DNA of 64,000 nt from Streptomyces rhizosphaerihabitans (GCF_025399795.1 NZ_JAODTZ010000010.1:62001-126000); one strand, 5' to 3'; counted from the stretch's first letter, positions 33,124 to 41,708 are shown. The notes: generated from the letters alone by a model not told the origin. Numbers and translations are program-made.

Positions 33124-34452
33124 TCAGGCGGCGGCGTGATGCGCGAGCGTCCGATGCGGATCCGCCTCGCCGGGTGCGGGTGCCGGATCGGCGTGGACCA
33201 GGGCGGCGGTCAGCTTCGGGACGGCGTGCAGCAGGGCGTGTTCGGCCTCCACGGCGATGTCGTGGGCCCGGCGCACGGTCGCCTCGCCGTCCACCACGAC
33301 CGCCACTTCCGCGCGCAGCCGGTGCCCGATCCAGCGCATCCGCAGTTCGCCCACGTCGCGCACCCCCGCGACCTCCCGCAGCGCGCGCTCGGCGCGGTCC
33401 ACCAACTCCGGCTCCACGGCGTCCATCACGCGCCGGAAGACCTCCCTGGCGGCATCGCGCAGCACCAGCAGGATCGCGGCGGTGATCGTCAACCCCACCA
33501 GCGGGTCGGCGAGTTGCCATCCGAGGGCCGCGCCGCCCGCGCCCACCAGCACCGCGAGTGAGGTGAACCCGTCGGTACGGGCGTGGAGTCCGTCCGCTAC
33601 CAGCGCGGCGGAGCCGATCTCACGCCCTACGCGAATGCGGTGCCGGGCGACCCACTCGTTGCCGGCGAAGCCGACGAGCGCGGCGACCGCGACCGCGGGG
33701 AGGTGCCGCACAGGGTGCGGATCGAGCAGCCGGCCGACCGCCGCCCAGGCCGCGAAGGCGGCGGACGCGGCGATCGTCAGCACGATCACGATGCCCGCCA
33801 GGTCCTCCGCCCGCCCGTAGCCGTAGGTGAAGCGCCGGGTCGCCGCACGGCGGCCCAGCACGAAGGCGACCCCGAGCGGCAGGGCCGTCAGCGCGTCGGC
33901 CGCGTTGTGCACGGTGTCGCCGAGCAGCGCGACCGACCCCGACAGCACGACAACGGCCGCCTGTGCCAGGGCCGTTGTACCGAGGACCGCCAGGGAGACC
34001 CACAGCGCCCGCATGCCCCGGGCCGACGATTCCAGCGCGGAGTCGAGCTTGTCGGCCGTTTCGTGGGAGTGGGGGGTGAGGAGATGACGCAGCCGGCTCC
34101 CGAGGCCGCGCGGATGAGTGTGACCCCGAGGACGGGAACGGGGGTGAGGGTGAGGGTGCGGCCGACCGGGGGAGTGGGCGTGAGGGTGCGCTTGAGTGTG
34201 GCCGTGCCCGTGCGTGTGCCCGGTTTCGTGACTGTGTTGTCCCGGGCCGTTGGTGTCCTCGTGCCCACGGTCCTGACCGTGGCTGTCTCCGTGCCTCTGA
34301 CCCGGCCCGTCGGCTCCCTCGTGCCCGTTTTCGTGGCTGTGGCCCCGCCCGTCGGCGTCCTCGGAACCATGGTTGCCGTTGCCGTTGCCGTTGCGATTGC
34401 CGTTGGTGTCCTCGTGGTGATGGCCGTGGTCGTGGTCGTGCCGGTCGTTCAC
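33124..34452 (-). CDS. Cation diffusion facilitator (zinc/cobalt exporter)
   Basis: 442 aa from the GTG at 34450-34452, preceded by GGAAGGGG. The first 130 residues are an exceptionally His/Asp/Gly-rich cytosolic tail (HDHDHGHHHEDTNGN, then HTHGHGHTQAHPHAH). Six membrane helices follow, with the metal sites GDTVHNAADAL (helix 2 HxxxD) and HARTDGFTSLAVL (helix 5 HxxxD). A C-terminal cytosolic domain ends in AEVAVVVDGEATV. It is divergent from an ArsR-type repressor 59 bp away, the usual arrangement for metal-inducible export. Confidence 0.93.
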   Translation of the reverse strand: MNDRHDHDHGHHHEDTNGNRNGNGNGNHGSEDADGRGHSHENGHEGADGPGQRHGDSHGQDRGHEDTNGPGQHSHETGHTHGHGHTQAHPHAHSPGRPHPHPHPRSRPRGHTHPRGLGSRLRHLLTPHSHETADKLDSALESSARGMRALWVSLAVLGTTALAQAAVVVLSGSVALLGDTVHNAADALTALPLGVAFVLGRRAATRRFTYGYGRAEDLAGIVIVLTIAASAAFAAWAAVGRLLDPHPVRHLPAVAVAALVGFAGNEWVARHRIRVGREIGSAALVADGLHARTDGFTSLAVLVGAGGAALGWQLADPLVGLTITAAILLVLRDAAREVFRRVMDAVEPELVDRAERALREVAGVRDVGELRMRWIGHRLRAEVAVVVDGEATVRRAHDIAVEAEHALLHAVPKLTAALVHADPAPAPGEADPHRTLAHHAAA

Positions 34453-34505
34453 GTACGTCCCCTTCCGTGCGGGAGTGGACGCGCGGGTGTCCACGACGCC
34501 ATTAT

Positions 34506-34521
34506 GTGCGTATGAGCGCAC
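34506..34521. promoter_or_regulatory. Candidate ArsR operator
   Basis: GTGCG-TATGAG-CGCAC overlaps the arsR start codon. Related TGCGCA-type half-sites recur just downstream inside the gene. Binding here would repress both arsR and the CDF exporter. Confidence 0.45.
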
Positions 34522-34871
34522 GCATGCACCTATCACCTGCGCACGATGCGCACCCGCGCACCCCCGGCGAGGAACAGTTCGCGCTCGCCGCCGAACTCCT
34601 CGCCCTCCTCGGTGATCGCACCCGCCTCGCGCTGCTGCACGCCCTGACCGGCGGCGAGGCCGATGTCACGACGCTGACCGAGGTGTGCGGGGCGGCCCGT
34701 CCGGCCGTCAGTCAGCACCTGGCCCGGCTCCGTCTCGCCGGGCTCGTGAACACGAGGAAGGAAGGGCGCAGGGTGATCTACTCGCTCGGGGACGGGCATC
34801 TGCGCCGGGTGGTCGACGAGGCGCTGAGCCTGGCCGACCACCGGCTGTCCGACCGTCCGGCGCACGACTGA
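34512..34871 (+). CDS. ArsR/SmtB-family metal-responsive repressor
   Basis: 119 aa from the ATG at 34512. The winged helix spans about residues 18-100: ALLGDRTRLALLHALTGGEAD, then CGAARPAVSQHLARLRLAGLV as recognition helix, and KEGRRVIYSLGDGHL as wing. Its N-terminus is His-rich (MSARMHLSPAHDAHP), and the C-terminal helix carries D and H residues (VDEALSLADHRLSDRPAHD) that match the alpha-5 zinc site of CzrA/NmtR-type sensors. A zinc, cobalt or nickel sensor controlling the divergent exporter is the likely role. Confidence 0.9.
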   Translation: MSARMHLSPAHDAHPRTPGEEQFALAAELLALLGDRTRLALLHALTGGEADVTTLTEVCGAARPAVSQHLARLRLAGLVNTRKEGRRVIYSLGDGHLRRVVDEALSLADHRLSDRPAHD

Positions 34872-34908
34872 GGCCACCGTGCGGGGGCTCCGGGCGTGTG
34901 CTGGAGCC

Positions 34909-35001
34909 GATGTGCGGGCGAGCCCGCGACACCTGGGGGCGACATACGGTCGAGCCCGCGTGCACCCGGGGTGGCATGCGGTCGAGTCAGTGCCCCGGGC
35001 G
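34909..35001. repeat. Three 32-bp units spanning the ppk2 stop codon
   Basis: Units 34909-34940, 34941-34973 and 34974-35001 share GCGGTCGAGCCCGCG-type cores and CCTGGGGG/CCCGGGG ends. The last contains the ppk2 stop (TCA at 34987-34989) and its final codons. The array lies between the arsR and ppk2 stops. Confidence 0.75.
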
Positions 35002-35925
35002 ACGCTGCCAGCCCGCGGCCACGCGGTCGCCCGTGGGCGCCGCGTCGTCCTCGCTCTCCTCGCCCTCTTCCAGCAGGTTCGCCGCCGCGCCCACGATGCT
35101 CGGGTCGGGGCTGCCGACGACCTCCTCGTCCTTGTCGGCGTAGGCGAAGCGGGCCAGGACGCTGCGCATGGCCTCGACGCGGGCCCGCTTCTTGTCGTTG
35201 CTCTTCACCACCGTCCAGGGCGCCTGCTCGGTGTCCGTCTCGCGGAACATGGCGACCTTGGCCGCCGTGTAGTCGTCCCAGAGGTCCAGCGAGGCCAGGT
35301 CCATGGGGCTCAGTTTCCACTGTCGTACCGGGTCGACCTGACGGATCGTGAAGCGGGTGCGCTGCTCACTCTGGGAGACCGAGAACCAGAACTTGATCAG
35401 GTCCACGCCGTCGTCGACGAGCATCCGCTCGAAGGCGGGCGCCTGCCGCATGAAACGCCGGTACTCGTCGTCCGTGCAGAAGCCCATCACCCGCTCCACA
35501 CCCGCGCGGTTGTACCAGGACCGGTCGAACATCACGATCTCGCCCGCGGTCGGCAGATGCTCCACGTACCGCTGGAAGTACCACTGCCCGCGCTCCCGCT
35601 CGGTCGGCTTCTCCAGCGCCACCACACGGGCACCGCGCGGGTTGAGATGCTCGGTGAACCGCTTGATCGTGCCGCCCTTGCCGGCCGCGTCGCGCCCCTC
35701 GAAGACGACGACGAGCCGACGTCCGGTCACCTTGATCCAGCTCTGCAGCTTCAGCAGCTCGATCTGCTGGAGCCGCTTGTGCCACTCGTACTCCTTGCGC
35801 TCCATGCGCTGCTCGTACGGGTAGTTCTCCCGCCAGGTGTCCACCGGGCTGCCGTCCGGCCTGATCAGTACGGGGTCGTCGTGGTCGGAGTAGTCCACCC
35901 GCATACCTGCCAGCAGTTCCGTCAT
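34987..35925 (-). CDS. ppk2: Polyphosphate kinase 2
   Basis: 312 aa, class I single-domain PPK2. It transfers phosphate between polyphosphate and ADP/GDP. Walker A is FEGRDAAGKGG (residues 75-85), Walker B is VMFDRSWYNR (131-140), and the lid region PAFERMLVDDGVDLIKFWFSVS follows. The C-terminal 40 residues are acidic and variable. The ATG follows AGGAGGG. It is the third gene of a unit reading pit, a small membrane protein and ppk2 on one strand with gaps of 19 and 56 bp, linking phosphate import to polyphosphate chemistry. Confidence 0.95.
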   Translation of the reverse strand: MTELLAGMRVDYSDHDDPVLIRPDGSPVDTWRENYPYEQRMERKEYEWHKRLQQIELLKLQSWIKVTGRRLVVVFEGRDAAGKGGTIKRFTEHLNPRGARVVALEKPTERERGQWYFQRYVEHLPTAGEIVMFDRSWYNRAGVERVMGFCTDDEYRRFMRQAPAFERMLVDDGVDLIKFWFSVSQSEQRTRFTIRQVDPVRQWKLSPMDLASLDLWDDYTAAKVAMFRETDTEQAPWTVVKSNDKKRARVEAMRSVLARFAYADKDEEVVGSPDPSIVGAAANLLEEGEESEDDAAPTGDRVAAGWQRRPGH

Positions 35926-35981
35926 CCGGCCCTCCTTTTCCCGTGCTCCGATTGTCCGTCGATCGGCTTGTTTCCGCCGTT

Positions 35982-36215
35982 TCAGTGGAATTGCGGCACG
36001 ATCAGATAGATGCCGTACGCCACCACGGCCGCGCAGCCGAGGAAGCAGAGCGTGGCCTGGGCGAACCCCAGGGCGTCGCCGCCGGTGGCGTCGTCCCGCG
36101 CGGCCTCGACGCGGGCGAGGCCCAGCACGCCGAGGGCGAAGACGACGACCGCTGCCACGGTGACTCCGACGCTCACCGCGGCGACCTCGCCGAGTGCGGT
36201 CCAGTCGAGATGCAT
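35982..36215 (-). CDS. Small two-helix membrane protein downstream of pit
   Basis: 77 aa. Helix 1 covers VAAVSVGVTVAAVVVFALGVLGL and helix 2 covers ATLCFLGCAAVVAYGIYLIV; the connecting loop is charged (ARVEAARDDATGG). The start follows GAAGGAGGG. Its position between pit and ppk2 is shared with small membrane proteins next to Pit-type transporters in other Streptomyces, so an accessory role in phosphate transport is a reasonable guess, not a demonstrated one. Confidence 0.8.
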   Translation of the reverse strand: MHLDWTALGEVAAVSVGVTVAAVVVFALGVLGLARVEAARDDATGGDALGFAQATLCFLGCAAVVAYGIYLIVPQFH

Positions 36216-36234
36216 CTTCGGAACCCTCCTTCGC

Positions 36235-37388
36235 TCAGGCGGCCGTGCCGACGCCGGCCGGCGTCGCGGTACGGACGGTGACCTCGTGGTGGTCGTTGAC
36301 GTTCGAGGCGTGCACCGGGTTGCGGCGCGAGGCGGCGACGATGAACGAGGCGACAGCCACCGCGACGAGCGCGATCACCACGGTGCCGAAGGTCCCGCCG
36401 TGCTTCACCACGCTCGCCGACACCCCGCCGACCAGCGCGGCGGCCGGCAGCGTGACCAGCCAGGCGACCGCCATACGGCCCGCGGTTCCCCAGCGCACCT
36501 CGGCCAGTTTCCTGCCCAGTCCCGCGCCGAGGATGCCGCCCGAACAGACCTGCGTGGTGGAGAGCGCGAACCCCAGGTGGGCGGAGGCGAGAATCACCGT
36601 CGTGGAGGCCGCTTCGGCCGCGAAGCCCTGCGGTGACCTGATGTCGGTGAGCCCCTTGCCCATGGTTCGGATGATCCGTCGGCCGCCCAGGTAGGTGCCG
36701 AGCCCTATGGCGAGCCCCGCCGAGGCGATGACCCACACCGGCGGACCCGCGTCATGGCCGAGCGCGCCCGCCGAGATCAGCGTCAGCGTGATGACGCCCA
36801 TCGTCTTCTGCGCGTCGTTCGTGCCGTGCGCCGGCGACACCAGGGAGGCCGAGGCGATCTGTCCGAGCCGGAAACCCCTGGTCACCGACTTCTCGCGGGC
36901 GCGGGCGGTGATCCGGTACGCGAGGTAGGTGGCCAGCAGCGCGGCGACACCCGCCACGATCGGCGAGGCCACCGCCGGGATGAGGATCTTCTCGGCCGCC
37001 TTGTCGAAGTGCACGCCCTGCTCGCCGGCGCCGACCCACACCGCGCCGATGAGTCCGCCGAACAGGGCGTGCGAAGAACTGGAGGGAAGTCCGAGCAGCC
37101 AGGTCAGCAGGTTCCACAGAATCGCCCCGACCAGGCCCGCGAAGATCATGCCCGGAGTGACGAGCGTGTCGTCGACGATCCGCCGGAGATCGTCTTGGCG
37201 ACCTCGGTGGACAGGAACGCACCGCCCACGTTCAGAACACCGCTGATGAGGACCGCTGTTCGCGGTTTGAGGGCCCCGGTCGCGATGGACGTGGCCATCG
37301 CGTTCGCCGTGTCGTGGAATCCGTTGGTGAAATCGAAGGCCAGAGCCGTGACGATGACGACCGCCACGAGGAACGTGATGTGGTCCAT
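36235..37388 (-). pseudogene. pit: Pit-type inorganic phosphate transporter, frameshifted
   Basis: The protein begins at the ATG 37386-37388 with MDHITFLVAVVIVTALAFDF and the Pit signature TNGFHDTANAMATSIATGAL. It reads to AKTISGG and then leaves frame: between the Gly codon at 37182-37184 and the expected Ile at 37177-37179 only two bases remain. The next frame continues perfectly with IVDDTLVTPGMIFAGLVG, GLPSSSSHALFGGLIGA and the second signature SPAHGTNDAQKTMGVI to the TGA at 36235. So about 70 N-terminal residues are separated from the remaining 310 or so by one missing base. Everything else is intact, so this is either a very recent inactivating mutation or an assembly indel. A GTTCAGCTCGA element upstream (37455-37465) resembles one PHO-box unit only. 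Confidence 0.85.
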
Positions 37389-37553
37389 CTCCCGATGGAA
37401 GCAATCGGAGGCGTACGGCGGGAGAACCGGAGAAGAAGGCGACGCGTGCCCGAGTCGAGCTGAACACATGTTTACGGTCGTATCGGGCAACCTTCCGACG
37501 GAGTACGTCACTTGATGATCCGTCAAATCGCTTGCTCTCGCGGTGCCGTGCGG

Positions 37554-38504
37554 ATGACGATGTCGATCGTGCCGGTCTTCACCGCCCCCGACGGAACCCG
37601 ACTCGCCCATCACACAAGGGGCGAGGGCGAACCGCTGCTCTGCCTGCCGGGCGGACCGATGCGTGCCTCCGCCTACCTCGGAGACCTCGGCGGACTGACG
37701 AGGCACCGCCGGCTGTGCGTGCTCGATCTACGGGGCACCGGCGACTCGGCGCTCCCGGCCGATCCGGCGACGTATCGCTGCGACCGGCAGGTCGACGACG
37801 TCGAGGCGTTCCGCGCGCACCTCGGACCCGACCGGGTCGATCTGCTCGCCCACTCGGCGGGCGGCGACCTCGCGCTCCTCTACGCCGTCCGCCACCCGCG
37901 GCGCGTTCGCACCCTCACGCTGGTCACCGGACGGGCACGGGCCCTCGGCGTCGACTTCACCGCGGAGCACCGTGCGGAGGGTGCGGCGCGGCGCACGGCG
38001 GAACCGTGGTTCGAGAGCGCGCACGAGGCGTACGGGCGGATCTGGGCCGGAACGGCGACCGATGCCGACCTGGACGCGGCCACCCCGTTCTTCTACGGCC
38101 GTTGGGACGCGACGGCGCGGGCGCATGCCGCGACCGAGGTCGAGCAGACCAACGAGGAGGCCGCCGATCGCTACGCGGCTCCCGGCGCCTTCCGGCCCGC
38201 CGCGGCCCGCGCGGTCGCGGCCGGCTGGGACGCGCGCGTGCTGCTCGTCGCGGGCGAGCTGGACAGCGGACCGCTGCCGCGTGTCGCCGCCGCCGTCGCG
38301 GACCTGTTCCCCAGCGCCGAACTGGCCGTCCTGCCGGGCTGCGGACATTTCCCGTGGCTCGACGCCCCCGAGGCCTTCCGCGAGACCGTCGCGGGCTTCC
38401 TCGACCGGGCGGACCGGGAAGACGACCGGAAGGACGATCGGAGGGACGACCCGGAGGATGTCCGGCCGTCCGGCCGGGACGATGACCGGCGGGTCGGCCG
38501 GTAG
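37554..38504 (+). CDS. Alpha/beta hydrolase (proline-iminopeptidase-like)
   Basis: 316 aa from the ATG at 37554 (another ATG lies 6 bp on). The fold is clear: LLCLPGGPMRASAYLGDLGG as oxyanion region, LCVLDLRGTGDS, the nucleophile elbow LLAHSAGGDLALLYA (Ser), Asp in LLVAGELDSGPLP and His in LPGCGHFPW. The GGP plus DLRGTGDS combination is typical of prolyl-aminopeptidase-like hydrolases. The last 35 residues are an extraordinary Asp/Arg tail (REDDRKDDRRDDPED) encoded by repetitive GACGA-type DNA and are unlikely to be part of the fold. Confidence 0.85.
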   Translation: MTMSIVPVFTAPDGTRLAHHTRGEGEPLLCLPGGPMRASAYLGDLGGLTRHRRLCVLDLRGTGDSALPADPATYRCDRQVDDVEAFRAHLGPDRVDLLAHSAGGDLALLYAVRHPRRVRTLTLVTGRARALGVDFTAEHRAEGAARRTAEPWFESAHEAYGRIWAGTATDADLDAATPFFYGRWDATARAHAATEVEQTNEEAADRYAAPGAFRPAAARAVAAGWDARVLLVAGELDSGPLPRVAAAVADLFPSAELAVLPGCGHFPWLDAPEAFRETVAGFLDRADREDDRKDDRRDDPEDVRPSGRDDDRRVGR

Positions 38505-38567
38505 AGCGATTGGCGGGGCAAGCGGCGGCTTCGACGGTTCGGGCCGGTCGCCGGGTACCGCCGACGC

Positions 38568-39008
38568 TCAGTTCAGTCTCAGGTCGACATATTCCACGGT
38601 CTCGCCCGGCAGGACGTAGCGTTCGATCTCCACGAAGCCGTGTCGCCGGGCGAAGCGCGGTCCGTCCTCGTTGGCCGCCAGGACGACCGTCTCGATCACC
38701 TTGGCGCCCAGGGCGCGGGCCTGGTCCAGACCGCGGGCGTACAGCTCCTCGCCGAAGCCCTGCCCGCGGTGCTCGGCGAGCACCCGCGCGATCACCGTCG
38801 CCGTCGCGCTGTCGTCGGTGGGCGGACGCACGGTCGTGCAGCCCACCAGGACGTCGCCGAGGTAGGCGACCTCCAGGCGGTTGCGCCGGACGCGCTCGCG
38901 CACGTCGTCGAGCGACATGGCGGCGGGCGGGACGATCGTGTTGTGGACGTACTGCCAGTCCGCGAGGCGGGCCTCGTCGTTCGGTGCTTCTATGTGAAGG
39001 ATGGGCAC
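38568..39008 (-). CDS. GNAT-family N-acetyltransferase
   Basis: 146 aa from the GTG at 39006-39008 (VPILHIEAPND). Longer in-frame starts exist but add Pro/Arg-rich sequence, and no clear Shine-Dalgarno marks either. The acetyl-CoA motif A is VIARVLAEHRGQGFGEELYARGL with the Q/RGxGxG variant RGQGFGEE. Motif B is VLAANEDGPRFARRHGFVEIERY, where RRHGF is the usual helix before the C-terminal strands. The substrate is unknown. Confidence 0.82.
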   Translation of the reverse strand: MPILHIEAPNDEARLADWQYVHNTIVPPAAMSLDDVRERVRRNRLEVAYLGDVLVGCTTVRPPTDDSATATVIARVLAEHRGQGFGEELYARGLDQARALGAKVIETVVLAANEDGPRFARRHGFVEIERYVLPGETVEYVDLRLN

Positions 39009-39162
39009 CGGAGCAGGAAACCCGTACGGGCGCGTGACGTCAACAGCATGCGCCCGGGCCCTTGTTGAGCCGGGCTCTGTTGCGCCGGGCCGCCAGGCCG
39101 GGTCGGTTGGCGCAGCGCGCAGCCGAACGCCGGGCCGGCGGGGCCCCGTCGGTTTCGGCACG

Positions 39163-39204
39163 TCGGTTCAGGCGCCTCGGTTCAGTCCCGTCGGTTCAGC
39201 CGAG
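39163..39204. repeat. Three 14-bp units spanning the stop of the CoA-binding protein gene
   Basis: TCGGTTCAGGCGCC, TCGGTTCAGTCCCG and TCGGTTCAGCCGAG run head to tail. The third includes the stop codon (TCA on the plus strand at 39196-39198) and the last codons. Confidence 0.85.
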
Positions 39205-39603
39205 TCGCGGGATCTCGATGGCCGGGCAGCGGTCCATCACCATGTCGAGCCCGGCGGCGCGCGTCCGCTCGTACGCCGCCTCGTCGATGACGTCCAGCTG
39301 GAACCAGACGGCCTTGGCACCGATGGCGACGGCCTCGTCCGCGACCGGCCCGGCCAGGTCGCTGTTGACGAATACGTCGACGACGTCGACGTCGAAGGGG
39401 ATGTCCGCGAGGGAGGCGTACCCCTGCTCGCCGTGGACGGTCTCGGCCTTCGGGTGCACGGGCACGATCCGCTTGCCGTAGCGCTGGAGGACGTCGGCGA
39501 CGCCGTGGGCCGCGCGGCGCTGGTTCGACGAGAGTCCGACGATCGCCCAGGTGTCACCCCTCTCGGTGAGGATCTTGCGGATCGTCTCTGCGTCGCCGTA
39601 CAC
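39196..39603 (-). CDS. CoA-binding domain protein (YccU-like)
   Basis: 135 aa Rossmann-like protein with WAIVGLSSNQRRAAHGVADVLQRYGKRIVPVHP, the signature of the CoA_binding_2 family, followed by VDVVDVFVNSDLAGPVADEAVAIGAKAVWFQLDVID and a conserved DRCPAIE near the end. Members bind CoA or related nucleotides; no catalytic activity is known. The start is the ATG at 39601-39603. Confidence 0.9.
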   Translation of the reverse strand: MYGDAETIRKILTERGDTWAIVGLSSNQRRAAHGVADVLQRYGKRIVPVHPKAETVHGEQGYASLADIPFDVDVVDVFVNSDLAGPVADEAVAIGAKAVWFQLDVIDEAAYERTRAAGLDMVMDRCPAIEIPRLG

Positions 39604-39687
39604 GTTCGGCCTCCAGGAGAATCAGTCAGGGTCCGTCGTGAGCGACAACAGTGGGTGGAGCGCGGTGATTCCTCGGGAGGCCGGTGG

Positions 39688-40593
39688 TCACTGGCGGTGT
39701 GCGTCCTCCGCTCCGCCGTCCGGTGCGTCGTCGTCGGGGCTGTTCGCTGTGATGCCGTGCTTGCCGTGTGCTTGCAGGTGGTCGAGCAGCAGACGGTTCA
39801 GCGTCTCCGGTGCCTCTTCGGGGATCCAGTGGCTGACGCCGGGGAGGATCTCGAACCGGTACGGCCCGTTGACCCACCGCCCGGTATCCCGTGCGGGAGC
39901 CGGGCCGAACGCGGTGTCCTGCGTGCTCCAGGCGTACAGGGTGGGGACCTCGATGACGCCGATCGCGCCGTCGGGGCGGCCGGACCGGTACCAGTTCAGT
40001 GCCGCGGTGAGGGCGCCCGGCTGGGACAGATGCCGGACGTAGGCGTCCGCACTGGCCTGCGGGACCTTTCCCGCGTAGAGCGTGCGCAGCAGCTCGGCAT
40101 CGTCGGCCAGCATGCGGTCCTCGGTCGCGGGCGTCTCGCGCCAGTCGCGCATGTAGTGGGATCGCGCGCGCTGGTCCTCGTCGGTGCGCAGAGCGTCGGC
40201 GAGAGCGCCGGGGTGCGGGGTCGAGACGACCGTCAGGGTGCGGACGCGGCCGGGATGGGCGCCGGCTGTCCACCATGCCACCGCGCCGCCCCAGTCGTGA
40301 CCGACCAGGTCGAACGCCGACCAGCCCAGTTCCTCCGTGATCGCGACGACATCGTCGACCAGGACGCTGATGTGGTAGTCCTCGGGCCGCTTGGGGCGGA
40401 CTCCGGGGGAGTAGCCGCGCTGGTCGGGCGCCACGACGCGACAGCCCTGCGCGGCCAGCGCCGTGATCTGCCGCTGCCACGCCAGCCCCGTCTGGGGGAA
40501 GCCGTGCAGCAGCAGTACGGGGCGGCCCTCGGGCGGACCTGCCGCGATGGCGTCGAACACGCCCGCGGCGGTGGAGATGCTCAGCTCGGCCAC
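39688..40593 (-). CDS. Epoxide-hydrolase-like alpha/beta hydrolase
   Basis: 301 aa from the GTG at 40591-40593, preceded by GAGGGAG. HGFPQTGLAW is the HGxP oxyanion motif. The nucleophile elbow is LVGHDWGGAVAWW, with Asp as nucleophile as in epoxide hydrolases and haloalkane dehalogenases. The second acid lies in TQDTAFGP and the His in LPGVSHWIPEE. The Tyr residues that activate the epoxide would come from the cap domain (residues 140-215). It lies downstream of an AraC gene on the same strand. Confidence 0.88.
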   Translation of the reverse strand: MAELSISTAAGVFDAIAAGPPEGRPVLLLHGFPQTGLAWQRQITALAAQGCRVVAPDQRGYSPGVRPKRPEDYHISVLVDDVVAITEELGWSAFDLVGHDWGGAVAWWTAGAHPGRVRTLTVVSTPHPGALADALRTDEDQRARSHYMRDWRETPATEDRMLADDAELLRTLYAGKVPQASADAYVRHLSQPGALTAALNWYRSGRPDGAIGVIEVPTLYAWSTQDTAFGPAPARDTGRWVNGPYRFEILPGVSHWIPEEAPETLNRLLLDHLQAHGKHGITANSPDDDAPDGGAEDAHRQ

Positions 40594-40679
40594 GATCCAC
40601 TCCCTCAAACCGACTGGTCGGTCAGCCTTCAGGCAGCGGAAGGGGATTGTCAAGGTCGTGCTCTTCGTCCGCCCCGGCG

Positions 40680-40757
40680 CGGGTGTCGGGTTCCCGGGGT
40701 TTGAGCCCCACTGGTGTCGAACCCTGTGGGTGTCGAGCCCCGCAGGTGCCGATTCTC
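40680..40757. repeat. Short GTGTCGAnCCC iterations
   Basis: Four loosely conserved 16-30-bp segments start with GTGTCG or GTGCCG between the AraC stop and the hydrolase start. Their role is unclear. Confidence 0.4.
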
Positions 40758-40793
40758 AAAGCTCCGCGACCGAACCGCCGCCGATTCCACGTG

Positions 40794-40806
40794 AGTTGGA
40801 CCAACT
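40794..40806. promoter_or_regulatory. Perfect 13-bp palindrome AGTTGG-A-CCAACT
   Basis: It is located 23 bp beyond the AraC stop and about 200 bp upstream of the epoxide-hydrolase-like gene. It could be a regulator site for the latter, although AraC sites are usually direct repeats. Confidence 0.45.
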
Positions 40807-40828
40807 GATGATCTACGGCGTGACCGGT

Positions 40829-41608
40829 CTACCTGCCGCTGATGTCCGAACTTCCGTACGCCGTCGGCGGTCGGCCGAGAAGCTTTTTGAACGCGGCTGT
40901 GTAGGCGGCGGGGTTGTCGTAGCCCAGCAGCGCGGCGAGGCGCGTGACGGGCATGCCCGTGGTGAGGTGCTGCAGGGAGTGCAGGATGCAGGCACGTTGC
41001 CGCCACTGCGAGAAGCTCAGACCGGTGCCGCGCCGGAACAGGCGGGCGAGGGTGCGTTCGCTGACGTTGAGGGTCGCGCACCAACGTGCGGGCGGATCGT
41101 GGATGTCCGGTTTCTGCAGGAACGCCTCGCACAGGCGGCGCAGCCGCGGATCGGACGGCATCGGGACATCGAGAGGCAGGGGGGTGAGGTTCCTGAGCTC
41201 GTGGAGGATGAGGGCGGCCACCGCCGCGTCGCGGCTGTGCTCGGGGTAGCGCGGCTCCATCTCGACGGCTTCCAGGATCAGCGCTCGTAGCAGGGCGGAG
41301 ACGTCGACGGCCCGGCAACGGGCGGGAAACCATGGCACGGCGGCGGGTTCGATGTAGAGGCTCCGGGTGCTGACACCCGCCATCGTGACCTGATGTCTGG
41401 TCATGGGCGGGATCAGTACGGCCCGGGCGGTGGGAATGGTCCAAGTGCCGTCCGCCGTCTCGACCCGCATGACACCGGTGGCCGCGTACAGGACCTGGCA
41501 GCGCCGGTGCTCGTGCCAGACGAGCAGGTGGTCGTGGGGGTAGTCGGTGCCGACGGCCAGAACGGCTCGATCGAGGTCGTCCACCTCCGTGACCGGGATG
41601 TTGCGCAT
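40829..41608 (-). CDS. AraC-family transcriptional regulator
   Basis: 259 aa. An N-terminal cupin-like sensing domain (HLLVWHEHRRCQVLYAATGVM; PPMTRHQVTMAG) is followed by the double HTH: ARWCATLNVSERTLARLFRRGTGLSFSQWRQRACI, then VTRLAALLGYDNPAAYTAAFKKLLGRPPTAYG. The arrangement matches the AraC_binding plus HTH_18 group. Possible targets are the downstream hydrolase and the divergent TauE-like exporter, which starts about 100 bp away. Confidence 0.92.
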   Translation of the reverse strand: MRNIPVTEVDDLDRAVLAVGTDYPHDHLLVWHEHRRCQVLYAATGVMRVETADGTWTIPTARAVLIPPMTRHQVTMAGVSTRSLYIEPAAVPWFPARCRAVDVSALLRALILEAVEMEPRYPEHSRDAAVAALILHELRNLTPLPLDVPMPSDPRLRRLCEAFLQKPDIHDPPARWCATLNVSERTLARLFRRGTGLSFSQWRQRACILHSLQHLTTGMPVTRLAALLGYDNPAAYTAAFKKLLGRPPTAYGSSDISGR

Positions 41609-41708
41609 ACCGCGAGGTTACGTGGGATCACGCCCGTGTCTGCTCCACGTAGGAAGTCGGCAATTCGTCGATTGCCCGCCAAGCCGCGATATCCCTAGCG
41701 TCTTGCCC

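Noticed and set aside
37180-37181. Programmed frameshift in pit
   Set aside because: No slippery run or downstream stimulatory structure is evident and Pit proteins are not known to need one; a mutation or assembly indel is simpler.
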